DNA of 64,000 nt from Coix lacryma-jobi var. lacryma-jobi. Taxonomy: Eukaryota > Streptophyta > Magnoliopsida > Poales > Poaceae. Shown here one piece after another: positions 10,492-21,545 of the stretch (positions within the stretch are counted from its first letter, which is position 1; the number at the start of each line of letters is the position of its first letter). The translations under genes and the position numbers were made by a program. Where the stretch lies: NCBI GenBank assembly GCA_009763385.1, contig CM019822.1, forward strand, positions 10,200,127-10,264,126, in the 5' to 3' direction. The notes beneath the pieces were generated by a model. That model was not told the origin of the DNA and did not search any database. It saw only the letters and a list, made by a program, of their open reading frames with translations.

Positions 10492-11846
10492 TTATTCTTC
10501 ATGAGAGCCATTGGTTTCATCAAACTCAACATCATGGACTTCTTCAACTATTCTTGATGTGTTGTTCCACACTCTATATGCCTTGCTTGTAGTGGAGTAA
10601 CCAAGTAGAAACCCTTCATCACACTTCTTTTCAAACTTGCCAAGTATTGTGCCCTTCTTCAATATGTAGCACTTGCACCCAAAGACCCGGAAATATGCAA
10701 TGTTGGGCTTTCTATCATTGAGGAGCTCATATGGTGTCTTCTTCAATAGAGGGTGACAATAGAGCCGGTTGCTATAATAGCATGTTGTGTTGATTGCTTC
10801 GGACCAAAAAGAATCACTCACATTGTATTCACTAAGCATGGAACTTGACATATCAATGAGTGTCCTATTCTTCCTTTCAACTATCCCATTGGATTGAGGT
10901 GTATACTTGGCCGAGAATTGATGCTTGATTCCATACTCATCACATAGCTCATCAACTCTTGTGTTCCTAAACTCACTTCCATTGTCACTTCTCACTTTCT
11001 TGATTCTTCTTTCAAACTCATTTTGACTTCTCTTGACAAAGGTTTTGAATATGTCAAACACTTCACTTTTGTCAACAAGAAAGAAGACCCATGTGAATCT
11101 TGTATAGTCATCCACTATCACAAAGCCATACTTGTTTCCCCCAATACTTGCATATGTAGTTGGTCCGAACAAGTCCATGTGCAACGACTCAAGTGCATGT
11201 GTAGTGCTCATCATTCCTTTGTTGGGATGAGTGTTTCCAACTTGCTTTCTCATTTGACATGCACTACATAGCTTGTCTTTATCAAAGTGAACATCGTTTA
11301 GTCCTCTAACCATGTCATGCTTCACTAGCCTTTTTAGTTGCTTCATTCCAACATGTCCCAAGCGCCTATGCCATAGCCAACCCATACTTGATTTGGTGAA
11401 TAAGCATGTTGTCAATTGAGCTTCACTTGCATCAAAGTCCACCAAATAAAGGTTCTCATATCTAAATCCTTTGAACACCAAGTCACTTCCATCAACACTC
11501 ACTATCTCCACATCATCAACACCAAATATGCATTTGAATCCCAAATCACACAATTGTGTCACTGACAACAAATTGAAGTTGAGAGATTCCACCAATAGCG
11601 AATTGGAGATGCTCAAGTCATTGGATATTGCAATCTTGCCCAAGCCTTTGACCTTGCCTTTCTTGTTGTCACCAAATGTGATAGCATCCGCATGATCATT
11701 GCCTCTAGTGTTGATTGATTTGAACATTCTTCCATCTCTGGTCATGTGTTGAGTGCACCCACTATCAAACACCCAATGCCTTCCTCTTGCTTTATAATTC
11801 ACCTACAAAGAGATCAATTATTTTTAGGTATCCAAATCTTTTTTGT
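10492..11846 (-). pseudogene. C1 protease and integrase
   Basis: There are 436 open codons from Met at 11802, and the frame is open further upstream towards the G insertion (KKIWIPK-type residues). Near the start WVFDSGCTQHMT carries the aspartic protease DSG triad. Next comes the integrase HHCC zinc finger (HRRLGHVG ... CSACQMRKQ), then the catalytic core with HMDLFGP, RSDNGSEF and NGIVERKN (D,D,E), and a GKFEKKCDEGFLLGYS segment typical of copia integrase C-termini. It ends at a TAA at 10492-10494, after which the same frame continues as the hinge. The C-terminus is therefore interrupted by one nonsense codon, and the N-terminal connection to gag is broken by G. Confidence 0.88.
11842..11846. 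repeat. Putative left target-site duplication of G (TTTGT)
   Basis: The right counterpart at 42854-42858 is TTTTT, one mismatch. Low-complexity sequence makes this weak, but C1 gag sequence on the right and protease sequence on the left show that both flanks belong to C1. Confidence 0.5.
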
Positions 11847-12481
11847 TGGTAACACACTTGTCCTACCTCCGCACACGTGCAGGGGGGTGGCGAAGGTGGC
11901 CAATCGTCAGAACCAAGCGAAGGTGCAACGGAAACAAAAACAGTGCGAAGGTGTAAAGGAAGCAAGAACAGTGATACTGTGGCTCTATTCCCAAAATATG
12001 TACCCCATTACACTGTTCACCCTCCGGTATTTATAGGGGATACCAAGGGGCACCAACCAGATTACAAAAGGGTACAAGAAAGATTCTTCTGCGCTGTACT
12101 ACGGAAGGGCAGAGTTGTACAAACACAGCTGGAGTCAAAACCCTAGCCTGCTTTCCTCCTGCCCGCCGCCACTGGGCCTTGCTCGCCTTCGCGGAAAAAG
12201 CGGGGTCTGACCCTCGGCTCTGCCGGCGGCGAGGTCGGACCCCCGCCGTGTTCATGATGAGCGAGGGTTGCCTCCTGTGTTCTTTGCGCGCCATTGCCTG
12301 CAAGACATGCAACGAACCCCGAGGGTCGAACTCGTGTGCGAAGGTTAGCAAACCTGCCCAAAGGGTCCAAAAGACGGAGATAACAGAGTTGAGAGGGTTC
12401 GAGGGCGAGAGCGGGTCACGCGAGGGTCGTTCCTCGAGCCAGCCTGAGCGGCGCCACTGCCGAGGGTCCCTTCCCCCAACA
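11847..12481 (-). repeat. G 3' LTR
   Basis: Begins TGGTAACACAC, ends CCCCCAACA on the plus strand. It matches 42219-42853 almost throughout, at equal length (635 bp). Confidence 0.9.
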
Positions 12482-12843
12482 GTAGCCCTTCGTTGCCTTG
12501 GTCCTAAAGAACAGTGTTTGGGCCCAAGCAGCGTTTTTTCTTGATGTAGCGAGACCCTTGGCAGCGACGCCCGCGGCTGGCTTGGGCCGGGCCATTAAGT
12601 TTTGTTTGTACTGTTGAGGTCTGCCTCGTTGTTTGCGCCGTGGATTTCGGTTGTCGTGCCGGTTTTGTTGGGTGGGGTGACTCGTCCCCCGACCTATAAA
12701 TAGAAGGGGTTGGTGGGTGCTTGAAGTTGTGCCCTCCTTTGCTATAGCCATCCTGCTGCTGCGCAATTCTCTTTGCGAAGGTTGCTTTTGTCTAGATTCA
12801 AAGGTTTTGTTTGCCGAGTTCTGCGAGGGCTCTAGTTTGAGAG
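12482..12843 (+). promoter_or_regulatory. Promoter and 5' UTR of the antisense gene of G
   Basis: On the plus strand, opposite to G, CCTATAAATAG lies at 12693-12703 (TATAAATA 12695-12702). It is followed about 140 bp later by the ATG at 12844. The spacing and motif fit a plant core promoter with a ~110-base 5' UTR. No other gene is visible here. Confidence 0.65.
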
Positions 12844-15800
12844 ATGGCTAGGTTGAAGCAAACCGCTCGTGTTGCTTCCCCTTCTGCTGCGGATGAAGGA
12901 GTGACCTTCGAGTTTGGTCTCAGCCGAGTTTGTGCCTCGGAGTTGACATCTTATGTCAAGCGGGGCTGGATTGAGGATGGGAAAGCGAGGACCGGTGCTG
13001 GGGAGACTGTGCTGAAGCCTGATGCTGATGAAGTTGTTGTTTTTGAGGAGTTCTTTGCGGCTGGTCTGCGATTTCCAGTTGATTCGTTTGTGACTTCGGT
13101 TCTTCAAAGGTTTAATCTAAAGTTTCATCAACTCACCCCATCATGCTTTATGAAGCTTTCGGTTTACGTTTGGGCTTGCCGCTCACAAGGCGTTGTCCCT
13201 CAGGTCGAGGGTTTTGTTCGGACTCACCGCGTGCATATGCAGCCTCGCAAGATCTCAGATCGCGAGGGTAACGCCAGTCTGGGTCAGTTCGCGGTGTACA
13301 CCTTTTGTCATCGCGCCAGATCGGAGTTGCCGGTGCAGGCGCAAAAGAATAAATGGACCAGTGGTTGGCAGGAGTTCTGGTTCTACTACAAACTTGGTGG
13401 TAACGCCGAGCTTTGCGGTGAGATTCCGCTCCTCGGTGATGTGGGCGCCGAAGCCAAGATGAGCGCCGAAGCGCATGCCGCTGTTGACTGCCTGAGGGTT
13501 GTAGCACGGTCTCAATGCGCCCGCGACTTGGTCGAAGAATATTGTTGTGCCCAGGTGTGGCCCCTCTTCCGAAGGCAAAAATAGTTTGCAGTTGAGGAAG
13601 ACCCGAAGTATGATGGTAGGGGTTTGAAGAAACAGAAGATTGAGTTGAACATAGTTTGGGAAAGTGTCCTTAAGAAGTTTTCGAAACGCAAAGATGGCGT
13701 TGAGGCTGTTTATAAGCGGGTTCAGCAGAGGGCTGAAGATCTCGTTGGAAAATTATCTACATTGGAGGTTAAGGATATCCACAGCTCGGTGGGTAGCGGA
13801 GGTCGAGTCAACAGGCTATTCGACATTCTTGGGATCCAATATGCTGACTGGCCTGCTCCCTTGAGCGAGGACGTGCCAAAGAAAAGGAAGCGTGCTGCTG
13901 CGGAGGAGAAAAATGTTGTTTCACGGCCGAAAAGGGGTCGTGGTCGAGGCCGCGGTGGCGCCGGTGGCCGAGGGAAGACTCTTGCGACAAAGATCGCTGT
14001 TATTTCGGGCACTACCGGTACATCGTCCTCTTCGGCCATTGTTTCGCTGGGGAGTGGCCGAGGCTTTGCGAAGGTTGGAGGGCAGGTGCCCCGAGTCGGG
14101 GGTATTGGCGCCCTGATCCAAGTTTCGGACGATGAGGATGTTTCCGATGATGTCGAGAAGGAGGGGGAGAAAGATGTTGAGAAAGAGTCGGACGCTGAAG
14201 ATGACTCATCCGACGAGGTTAGCGACACCTCGAGTGGCGAAGGTGACTCTGATGAGGATGTGTCTATCGAAGATGATCGTGGGAAAGGGATTGCCTCGTC
14301 TAGTGCTGGTGCTGTGGCTGCTCGAAGTATCGATGACATCATTCGAGACTTCGAACCAGAGAGTCCTCCACATGGGTCATTTCCTGAGTTTGCTGGCTCG
14401 CACATATGGGTCGATGGTTTCGAGTTTTCTGGAGATCTTGAATCTGAACGGACTCCCGGGAAGAGGTCGTATGGCGAGGCTAGCCGATCAAGCCTTCCTT
14501 ATTTGGCCAAGAAGATTGGAGTCTGTGATCCGGCGACGGAGCTTTTTACGAGTCCGGACCTTCGAGAGTGTCATTTACAATGTGCTCCGGAGGAAAGGCG
14601 TTTTCTTGGTCGGGTGTTTAACCGTATCTGTGTGCCGGAAGCGGAGCTTCGATTGGCCAACGAGCCCTTGGACACCCTTCATGATGACATCGATGTCAAA
14701 GTGGCTGAGTTGATGCTCCTTAACCGTTCGACGCGCCGGAGGGCGAGTTATAATCTTCACCATTTGAATGATCGGTTGATTGAAGTTGAAAAATATAATA
14801 AGGACCTTCGCCAAAGACTGGAGAATAAGGAAATTGAGCTTAAGGCTGCCTTGGATAAGGTTAGAAAGTCTCGAGAGGAGGCACAGGAGGCTGCAAATAA
14901 TAACGCAGAACTTTTGGCGGCTTGCCGTCAGAAAGACAAAGATTTGTTAACGGCGAACACTCGCATAGGTGAGCTGTCGTCGGAGTTAACTTCACAGTCG
15001 GAGGCTTGGCAGAGAAGTATGGGGAAAATTAAGAGCAAGCTTGATACTTGCTTGACCGAAGCCGGAGGTTCTGTTGGTGAACCGCTACCTGCTGCCAATG
15101 GGGAGGCCTTCGAAGGTTGGCTGTGTAATGAGCTTGATGTGTTTAGCTCACTGGTTGGAAACGCGGCAGACTTTGGTGGGTATGCCGGAGCATTGGTGAT
15201 GGCCAGTACATTTCGTCAAGCGGATTGCGAGGACCTTCGCAAGATCAGAAAACCCAACCATAATTTTCCGACAGTTGAAGAAGTGCGCCAGATGAAGATT
15301 GATAACGCTGAGGTTCGGAACTGTGCGATGCGATTGCTTCGCAAGTTCTGGATTGCTGGTGGTGGCCGCGCACTTGCTTTCGAAGAAGCTGCCGAGGCTA
15401 CCCATTAGGTTTGTGTTATTGGAGAGTACTTGGTTTTGGGTTTGTTTCAATAATGAAGGGGTTATTAATGATTATTGAGGGTTCGCCCTTATTATTTCTT
15501 TGCAGGCTCGGAATGAAGCGATGCCTTCGCCGCCTGCGACTAACGATGCTGCCGGTGGTTCCGAAGCTGCTCCTGTGTCCGATTCTGCGGGGGTTCCACC
15601 CGTCGAGTTTGAGCGCTTGGCTGAGGACGCTCCAACCGCTGGAGAAGCTAATGTTGAAGAGGCAGCGACGGAGGAGGCACCTGCTGAGGGCTTGGATGCT
15701 GCCGCTAGCGAGGGTTTGGAGGCTGCGACTGGCGAAGATGCGGATGAGCAGAGGGAAACCGCGCAGGTGTGAAAAACTTAGGCTTGCTCGGGCGAGGGGG

Positions 15801-15949
15801 TTGTTTTGAAATATGTGTGGTAGTTGGAAAGACTTGATGACACTGAGATACTTTTTAATTCTGTGAAAATGCAGGTACCTAATGGAACCGTGCTAGAAGT
15901 GTTTGATGTGACGCCGTTGACGCTAAATTATCAAGATATTTTTATAACT
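12844..15949 (+). pseudogene. Antisense gene of G: PF04195-like 'gypsy-type transposon' protein, three exons, truncated
   Basis: The frame runs from 12844 to 15408 (855 codons) with one internal TAG (13582-13584) and a terminal TAG (15406-15408). The N-terminal ~250 residues (for example LTPSCFMKLSVYVWACRSQG and GWQEFWFYYK) resemble the plant putative gypsy-type transposon domain. Next come an RGRGRGG basic stretch, an Asp/Glu/Ser-rich acidic tract and a predicted coiled coil (about residues 620-740). The final TAG directly precedes GTTTGT; a strong acceptor TTTCTTTGCAG ends at 15505. Exon 2 (15506-15766) is Ala/Glu-rich and ends CAG|GTGTG. After an acceptor GCAG (15871-15874), exon 3 (15875-15949) is open in the same phase until a foreign LTR cuts it. 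Function of the family is unknown; a role in element biology is inference only. Confidence 0.75.
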
Positions 15950-17095
15950 TGTCGGGGGTCCACAAAAGGGGTACCCCCAATCAACGCGAACAAATAGGTT
16001 AAACCTAGAACACCAGTAAATAACAAACCTAACGAGACCAACCCCTCGAGGCCCACAACGCTGGCCCGCCAAGCCAGGCCCCGGGCGAGCGCCCCACTAA
16101 AACCTCGAGTCCTGGAATTTAGGGCTCGAGCCCCCCACGGCCGAACACCATACCTCGAGACCCCACGCAGGGGACCTCGAGCCTCTCTGGCACAGCAGCC
16201 TATCCCTCGAGGCGCTTGTGCTTCCCTCGAGCGGCGCAGGCATCGGATGACAACCCCATACCGCGCATTTAATACATCCACCTACTCCAGTCACGTCCTC
16301 TGCAGCCCGACGTGTACCACAGTAACTAGGGCAGAGTCAAGTCTCGTTTTCACCACAAGCATGGGCAAAAGGGCGCCAGTACGGCACTGTTAACCCATAC
16401 CCTACGCTGTTGCACGTCCAAGCCGCGTCTCGAGGCTCAGATGCCCACTGCTCAATCAATTTCCACGGGACTTGTCCATACTCGCGGGGGCTCGAGCCCC
16501 CCGTAGGCGCCACCTCGAGGCCGGCTCCGCGCCCCTCGAGCCCTAACCGCTTTTATGCTATTGGAAGACAGGTACCCCAAGATCCGGAGGGACCCCGCCG
16601 TGTCCTGTGCGTGTCCGGTACGGCTTCTACATCGTCACGCCATCACGTCCGCGCCCGGGATGGAGGCCACGCCCCAAGGACGCCTCAACAGCAACGCTCA
16701 CATCGGCTCCAGTGGCCCCGACAAGACAGGATTCCTACCCTACACCATATCGAGCGCTGTACATATCTATCCTATGTAAACCCTGGCCTCCTCTTGTTCT
16801 ATAAAAGGGGACGTCAGGGCCCTTCGCGCGAGGAGGACAAGACGCGAGTCCACGGTTACACAACTCCGATAGACAACACACAAGTCCACACACGTACACA
16901 TTCGAGTCTGGACTCCAGTCCACGCTCATTGAGCTTGTATTCGCCCCTGTACAAGCACTTAGGTGCAAGTAATACGAGAACCTCCTCCCCCGCTGGACGT
17001 AGGGCCTTCTTTGCCCGAACCAGGATAAATCCTTGTGTCATCTTGCATCACCATCCAGGAAGAGAGCACGCGATCACATTACTCGTTGACAAGAT
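15950..17095 (+). mobile_element. Truncated gypsy-type LTR (TGTCGGGG family)
   Basis: The sequence starts TGTCGGGGGTCCACAAAAGG, the typical start of a common grass gypsy LTR class. It has many CCTCGAG-type repeats, a TATA-like CTATAAAAGGGG at 16800-16811, and the class-typical GACGTAGGG...CCCGAACCAGGATAAATCC and TTACTCGTTG blocks near the 3' end. The last ~30 bases expected for the class (to a CCGACA-type end) are missing, so it is truncated near 17095. The left flank is G sequence and the right flank is C2 sequence, so the piece sits on a rearrangement junction rather than being a clean solo LTR. The 17,1xx boundary is approximate. Confidence 0.65.
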
Positions 17096-17764
17096 CTACT
17101 CCAAAATCAAAGTACATCTTATCCAATAATCATGAATTTTGCACAGCAACTAATATCATAAGTGTAGAGCATGTGTACCAAATTTCAAGCCAATCCAAAA
17201 AGATTTGATCATCCAAACATGACTATCTTCTCAGCTCACTCAGATTTTGCAATATTGAACAACTTTGAGCAATTGAGCTATACTCTATCAATTTGAATCA
17301 AACTTGAAACTAACTTGTTTGAACAATCTCACAAGACATACATCCATTCAAATCACTTACTAAAAGAAGTCTCATGAACATATCCATTCAAACTAACTCA
17401 ATTTTGATCACTAAGTAATTTATCCATTCAATCATCTCATAGCAAGCAACATACGCATATATATCCAATTCAATTAACTCATATGCACCCAAATGAATAT
17501 GATCAACTAGAAATATACCTTTGTAAATCATGATCATCCAATAGCAAGCTTCCACTCAATTTGATTGCAAGCCTTCAAATAATTCCAATAAGATTACCAC
17601 AACTAGAATGTGACACTTGTATGTTGTAGCACATTTGAACTTCACTTGACTTGACTTGGCATTGGGTTTGGATAGCACTAAGCTTCATTACTTGAATCAA
17701 TCACATGATGATCAACATGGAACCAATTGAATCAAGCCTCCAATGCCATGGTACCTACACACAT
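17096..17764 (-). other. C2 non-coding sequence downstream of gag
   Basis: AT-rich, no frame. It contains GTACCAAATTTCA-like text also seen in the C3 internal region (36750-36765), supporting the assignment to a C3-like element. Confidence 0.5.
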
Positions 17765-18184
17765 TCATCCACGGTTTGATGGTACCCAAACTAGTTTGGG
17801 TCCTCTCAAGTTAGGAGCAACATACTTAGGCAATGCCTTAGTATGAATAGCGGGATGTTTTGCAATAGCAACCAATGTGGTACCATTGTCATCCTTTCTA
17901 AGCACATTATCATCATCAATTGAAATAGGCTTAGAATTTTTACCTAGGGGACATGAATTTGACATGTGTCCCCTTTCCCGGCATGAGTAGCAAACTCTCT
18001 TTGATTGAGCCTTCTCTTCCTTGCTCGTTTGTTGCTTCTCATTGCCTTGCTTCTTCTTGTTTGCTTGAGCCTTCTCCTCAAGCTTGTTTGGACAACCCGA
18101 AGCTAGGTGGCCCAATTCATCACAACTATAGCACTTGATGTGAGCCAAATCCTTCTTCTTTTCTTCATTCTTGCTCATCATCAT
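17765..18184 (-). CDS. C2 gag, second frame (two zinc knuckles)
   Basis: 139 codons. Two CCHC knuckles are visible, CYSCDELGHLASGC and CYSCRERGHMSNSC, in a Lys/Gln-rich background, ending with a LRGPKLVWVPSNRG tail like that of C1 and C3 gag. Its ATG overlaps the stop of the upstream frame as ATGA. The frame is in the -1 phase relative to it and stays open about 70 bases upstream of the ATG, through an (AAG)n-type run. Nucleocapsid parts of Gag bind element RNA. Either a one-base indel split gag here or the two parts are joined by frameshifting. Confidence 0.75.
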   Translation of the reverse strand: MMMSKNEEKKKDLAHIKCYSCDELGHLASGCPNKLEEKAQANKKKQGNEKQQTSKEEKAQSKRVCYSCRERGHMSNSCPLGKNSKPISIDDDNVLRKDDNGTTLVAIAKHPAIHTKALPKYVAPNLRGPKLVWVPSNRG

Positions 18185-19788
18185 CTTGGCATCTTGAATG
18201 TGAGTTGGATGCCTTGCTCTTCCGCCCCTTCTTGTTTCTTCTTCTTCTTCATCAAGTCACCATTATCATGGTTGATCTTGACTCGATCTTGGGGCTTCTC
18301 TTTTTGCTCAACTTGTGGCTTTGGTTGAGGCTCTTCTTGTTGCTTCACCAATTGCTTGGTTGGGCACATAGAGGTGAGATGTCCTCTAGTGCGGCACTTG
18401 AAGCATTTGACATGCTTGAGCCTCTCTTCTTCCTTCTTCAACTTGAGCTTCTCCTTGTTGGGGCAAGTATTTGCAAGATGTCCCATCTCATGGCACCGAT
18501 AGCACATGAAATGAGATAGCTTCTCTTGTTCTTGCTTCTTCATTTCTCTTTCATACTTCTTCTTTCCCCATCTCTTGCCTTTGACATTGCTCTTGTTGAA
18601 GCCAATGCCACTCTTGTCACCATAGCTCTTTTGATTTTTCAACATGTGCTCAAGGGTGACTTTGGAGTTGTAGCACCTCTCTAATTTGTTGCTCAAATTC
18701 TTCACTTCATTTTTGAGCTCATTGTTCTCCTTCAAAAGGTTAGTCTCACAAGACATAGAAGTAGAACAAGCATCTATATGTGAAGAACATGGCATTTCTA
18801 ATAAATCATCACAAGAGGTGGATACATACTTCTTCTCTACATTACATGGGTTAGCACAAATATGTGATTGATCATTTGACCCAAAAGATGAGATCTCACT
18901 AGTTTTAGTTTCTTCATTAGAAAACTTCTTAGTGAGAAAAGCATGGTCTTGTACCAAGTTGTCATGAGCAACACTAAGTTCCTCATGAGTCAATTTAAGC
19001 TCCTCATGTGAACAAGTAGTAACATAAAGTAGATGCTTTTGTTGTTCACATGCATTATTTAGAAATGAGTTTTCATTTTTCAATTTCATTGTTTTAGTCA
19101 TCTCATTGTCTAAAGCCTTAGTGAGTCTACAAACAAGCTCAAAGTTTGGATCATCACAATCAACAACCACATTTGCAATTGATACCTTTGCGTCACCATG
19201 TGACATGAAGCAATGTGATGTAGTAGAGGAGCTTGTGGAGACATCACTCTCATAGCCGTCATCATCATCATCATCAAGTGAGCATGGAGTAGAATCATTA
19301 ATTGCATCACTTGAGCTTGGCCCATCATCAACAATCTTGTCAAGTGAACTTGTGGATTGATCATCATCATCATCACTTGACCATGAGGTGGAGCAATCCT
19401 CCACAACCACCAAGTTGTGGTCATGCTCAACATCCTCATGCGCCTCCTCTTTGGGCTCATCAACATCATCATCGGAGATCACCCCATATTTCTCATTGAG
19501 ATAAATCCAAATATCATGGGAGGACTTCAAGTCCATGATCTCACCAAATATGTTATCTTCCATAGATTGATAGAAAATGTTAGTAGCTTGGCAATCGAGA
19601 TGTAGGCATTTCTTTTGCGCTTGAGTTGCATTCTTTCTATCCAACACAAGAGAAAGGCCCACATCTACGATCCACCACATTTGAGGACTAATAAATTTAA
19701 AATTGCATATCATCCAATTTTTCCACCGTGCAAAGTGTGTGCCATCAAAAATGTGTGGACACTCAACATCTAGCCCATAGTTCGCCAT
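18181..19788 (-). CDS. C2 gag, first frame
   Basis: About 535 codons from the first ATG at 19788 (MANYGLDVECPHIFDGTHFARWKNWM). The FDGTHFARWK segment is the N-terminal signature of copia Gag (UBN2/DUF4219-like). A long Asp/Ser-rich middle, a coiled-coil-like region and two CCHC knuckles (CYRCHEMGHLANTC and CFKCRTRGHLTSMC) follow. The frame stops at 18181 next to a second frame with two further knuckles. The leader between PBS (19827-19838) and ATG is only ~40 bases. It is a structural protein of the particle; no enzyme domain is present. Confidence 0.82.
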   Translation of the reverse strand: MANYGLDVECPHIFDGTHFARWKNWMICNFKFISPQMWWIVDVGLSLVLDRKNATQAQKKCLHLDCQATNIFYQSMEDNIFGEIMDLKSSHDIWIYLNEKYGVISDDDVDEPKEEAHEDVEHDHNLVVVEDCSTSWSSDDDDDQSTSSLDKIVDDGPSSSDAINDSTPCSLDDDDDDGYESDVSTSSSTTSHCFMSHGDAKVSIANVVVDCDDPNFELVCRLTKALDNEMTKTMKLKNENSFLNNACEQQKHLLYVTTCSHEELKLTHEELSVAHDNLVQDHAFLTKKFSNEETKTSEISSFGSNDQSHICANPCNVEKKYVSTSCDDLLEMPCSSHIDACSTSMSCETNLLKENNELKNEVKNLSNKLERCYNSKVTLEHMLKNQKSYGDKSGIGFNKSNVKGKRWGKKKYEREMKKQEQEKLSHFMCYRCHEMGHLANTCPNKEKLKLKKEEERLKHVKCFKCRTRGHLTSMCPTKQLVKQQEEPQPKPQVEQKEKPQDRVKINHDNGDLMKKKKKQEGAEEQGIQLTFKMPR

Positions 19789-19826
19789 CCTATCGGGTCG
19801 GTGAAGACCACAAATGAGAGACCTCG

Positions 19827-19838
19827 GCTCTGATACCA
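19827..19838 (-). other. C2 primer binding site
   Basis: The minus strand reads TGGTATCAGAGC two bases inside the LTR edge, matching the 3' end of initiator tRNA-Met, the usual copia primer. Confidence 0.85.
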
Positions 19839-20914
19839 ATTGAAGGGTCGAGATGGCGGACTAGAGGGGGGTGAATAGTCCTTTCTAAAATTAATCGCAC
19901 CGGCTAACCGAAACAAATGCGAAATTAAAACTATCGGTCTAGCCAAGACTACACCCCTCTACTTAAACTCTATGACACCTTATAAAAGATCCTAAACAAT
20001 GCAAATAAGGTGCCGGGCTAGCTAGAGCTCACCTAAACAATTCTAGCTTGCAAGGTTACACAAACCTAAGCAACTAGTACTCAATCAACCGGGGAGCTCC
20101 TACACATGCCACTAAGCAAAAGCACAAAGCCTAAGCTCACTAGCAATGCTCAATAACAAGGCTACACAAGCCAAATTAGAGAGCTCAACTTAGCTACACA
20201 AACTAAGCAATGTGACTAGCAAGACTACAAGTCAACTAGTCACTCATGGGATCAACTTCTATGCTACACAAGCAAGGAAGGTAACTAGCAAGCTACACAA
20301 GCTAACTAATCATAAGAGCAACTACACTAGCACATGTATATGAACAAGTAAATACAAGCTAGTGAAAGGAGTTTGCAAACCACCGAGAAGATGAACACGA
20401 AGTTGACACGGTGGTTTTTCTCCCGAGGTTCACTTGGTTGCCACCAAGCTAGTCCCCGTTGTGTCGACCACACACTTTGGTAGTTCGGCGGCTAATAGGC
20501 ACCACACCTAGCTCGACACTCGAGCGCCACAAGAACTCACCCACAAGTGAGGGTAACTCAATGACACACTCTACTAGAGTTGCTCTTCGCGATCCCCGCG
20601 GGGCGAGCACAATGCCCCTCACAATCCTTCTCCGGAGCCATGCACAATCTTCACGCGGGCTTCACGACGGAGACTCGATCACCAAGCCGTCTAGGAGGTG
20701 GCAACCTCCAAGAGTAACAAGCACCACCGGCTTGCAACACGAACACCTAGTGCCACTCGATGCAATCTCTCAAAGCAACGCACTAGAATCGCTCACTCGC
20801 AATAGATTCGCACACTAGCAAGCACAAGCGAGTTAGAGGGCTCCCAAGCACATCCACATAAGCCACCAAGGCTTTGGAGTGCTCCAGCAGCTGGCCCAAA
20901 GCCGGCCCCAACGA

Positions 20915-20923
20915 CTATATATA
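20915..20923 (-). promoter_or_regulatory. C2 LTR TATA box
   Basis: CTATATATAG on the minus strand, with the repeat array 20965-21545 immediately upstream in element orientation. Confidence 0.6.
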
Positions 20924-20964
20924 GAGGGGAGCGGCCAACTAGCCGTTTCCCCTTTTCTGCGCTT

Positions 20965-21545
20965 CGGTCGGTAGTACCGACCCCCTGGGCGGTAGTACCG
21001 ACAGTGTCAGAACTAGCCGTTTACACACGGCGCGTTGACCAAAACGAACAACCGACTCCTGGTCGGTACCTCCGACGGTCGGTAGTACCGGCCCTATGGC
21101 GGTACTACCGACAGGCCAAACTGGGGACTACACAGAGAGCTCCCGGACAACTTCCTGTCCTCGGTACCACCGAGGGCGGTAGTACCGACATAATGGCGGT
21201 ACTACCGCCAGGCCAAAACTGGCCACTTCTAGAGAGCCTCCAAAACTTCCTTCAAACCTTGGTACTACCGACCCCCTGGTCGGTATTACCGAGCCCGGTA
21301 CTACCGGCCCTATGGCGGTACTACCGGTAGGCCAAACTCAGCTCACCAGAGAGCCTGCAAAAACCTTCAGGGCCACGGTATCACCGACCCTCTGGTCGGT
21401 ACCACCGCCGGCGGTAGTACCGAGGTTATGGCGGTACTACCGCCAGGCCAAACTGGGCCACATCCAGAGAGGCTGCAAACAGCCCTCTTGGGTCGGTACT
21501 ACCGACCACCAGGGTCGGTACTACCGACTACACCAGCCTGCACTC
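20965..21545 (-). repeat. Array of CGGTAGTACCG / CGGTACTACCG palindromes in C2 U3
   Basis: More than fifteen copies of the 11-bp palindrome occur (first clear copy 20969-20979). Several extend to GGCGGTACTACCGCC, and many are followed by AGGCCAAACT within ~100-bp longer units. The position relative to the TATA box matches the C1 and C3 arrays. Confidence 0.85.

Noticed and set aside
15945..17090. TAACT/TTACT as a target duplication that would make 15950-17075 a clean solo LTR
   Set aside because: One mismatch, and the supposed right copy lies inside the TTACTCGTTG block that is part of the LTR class itself. Truncation fits better.
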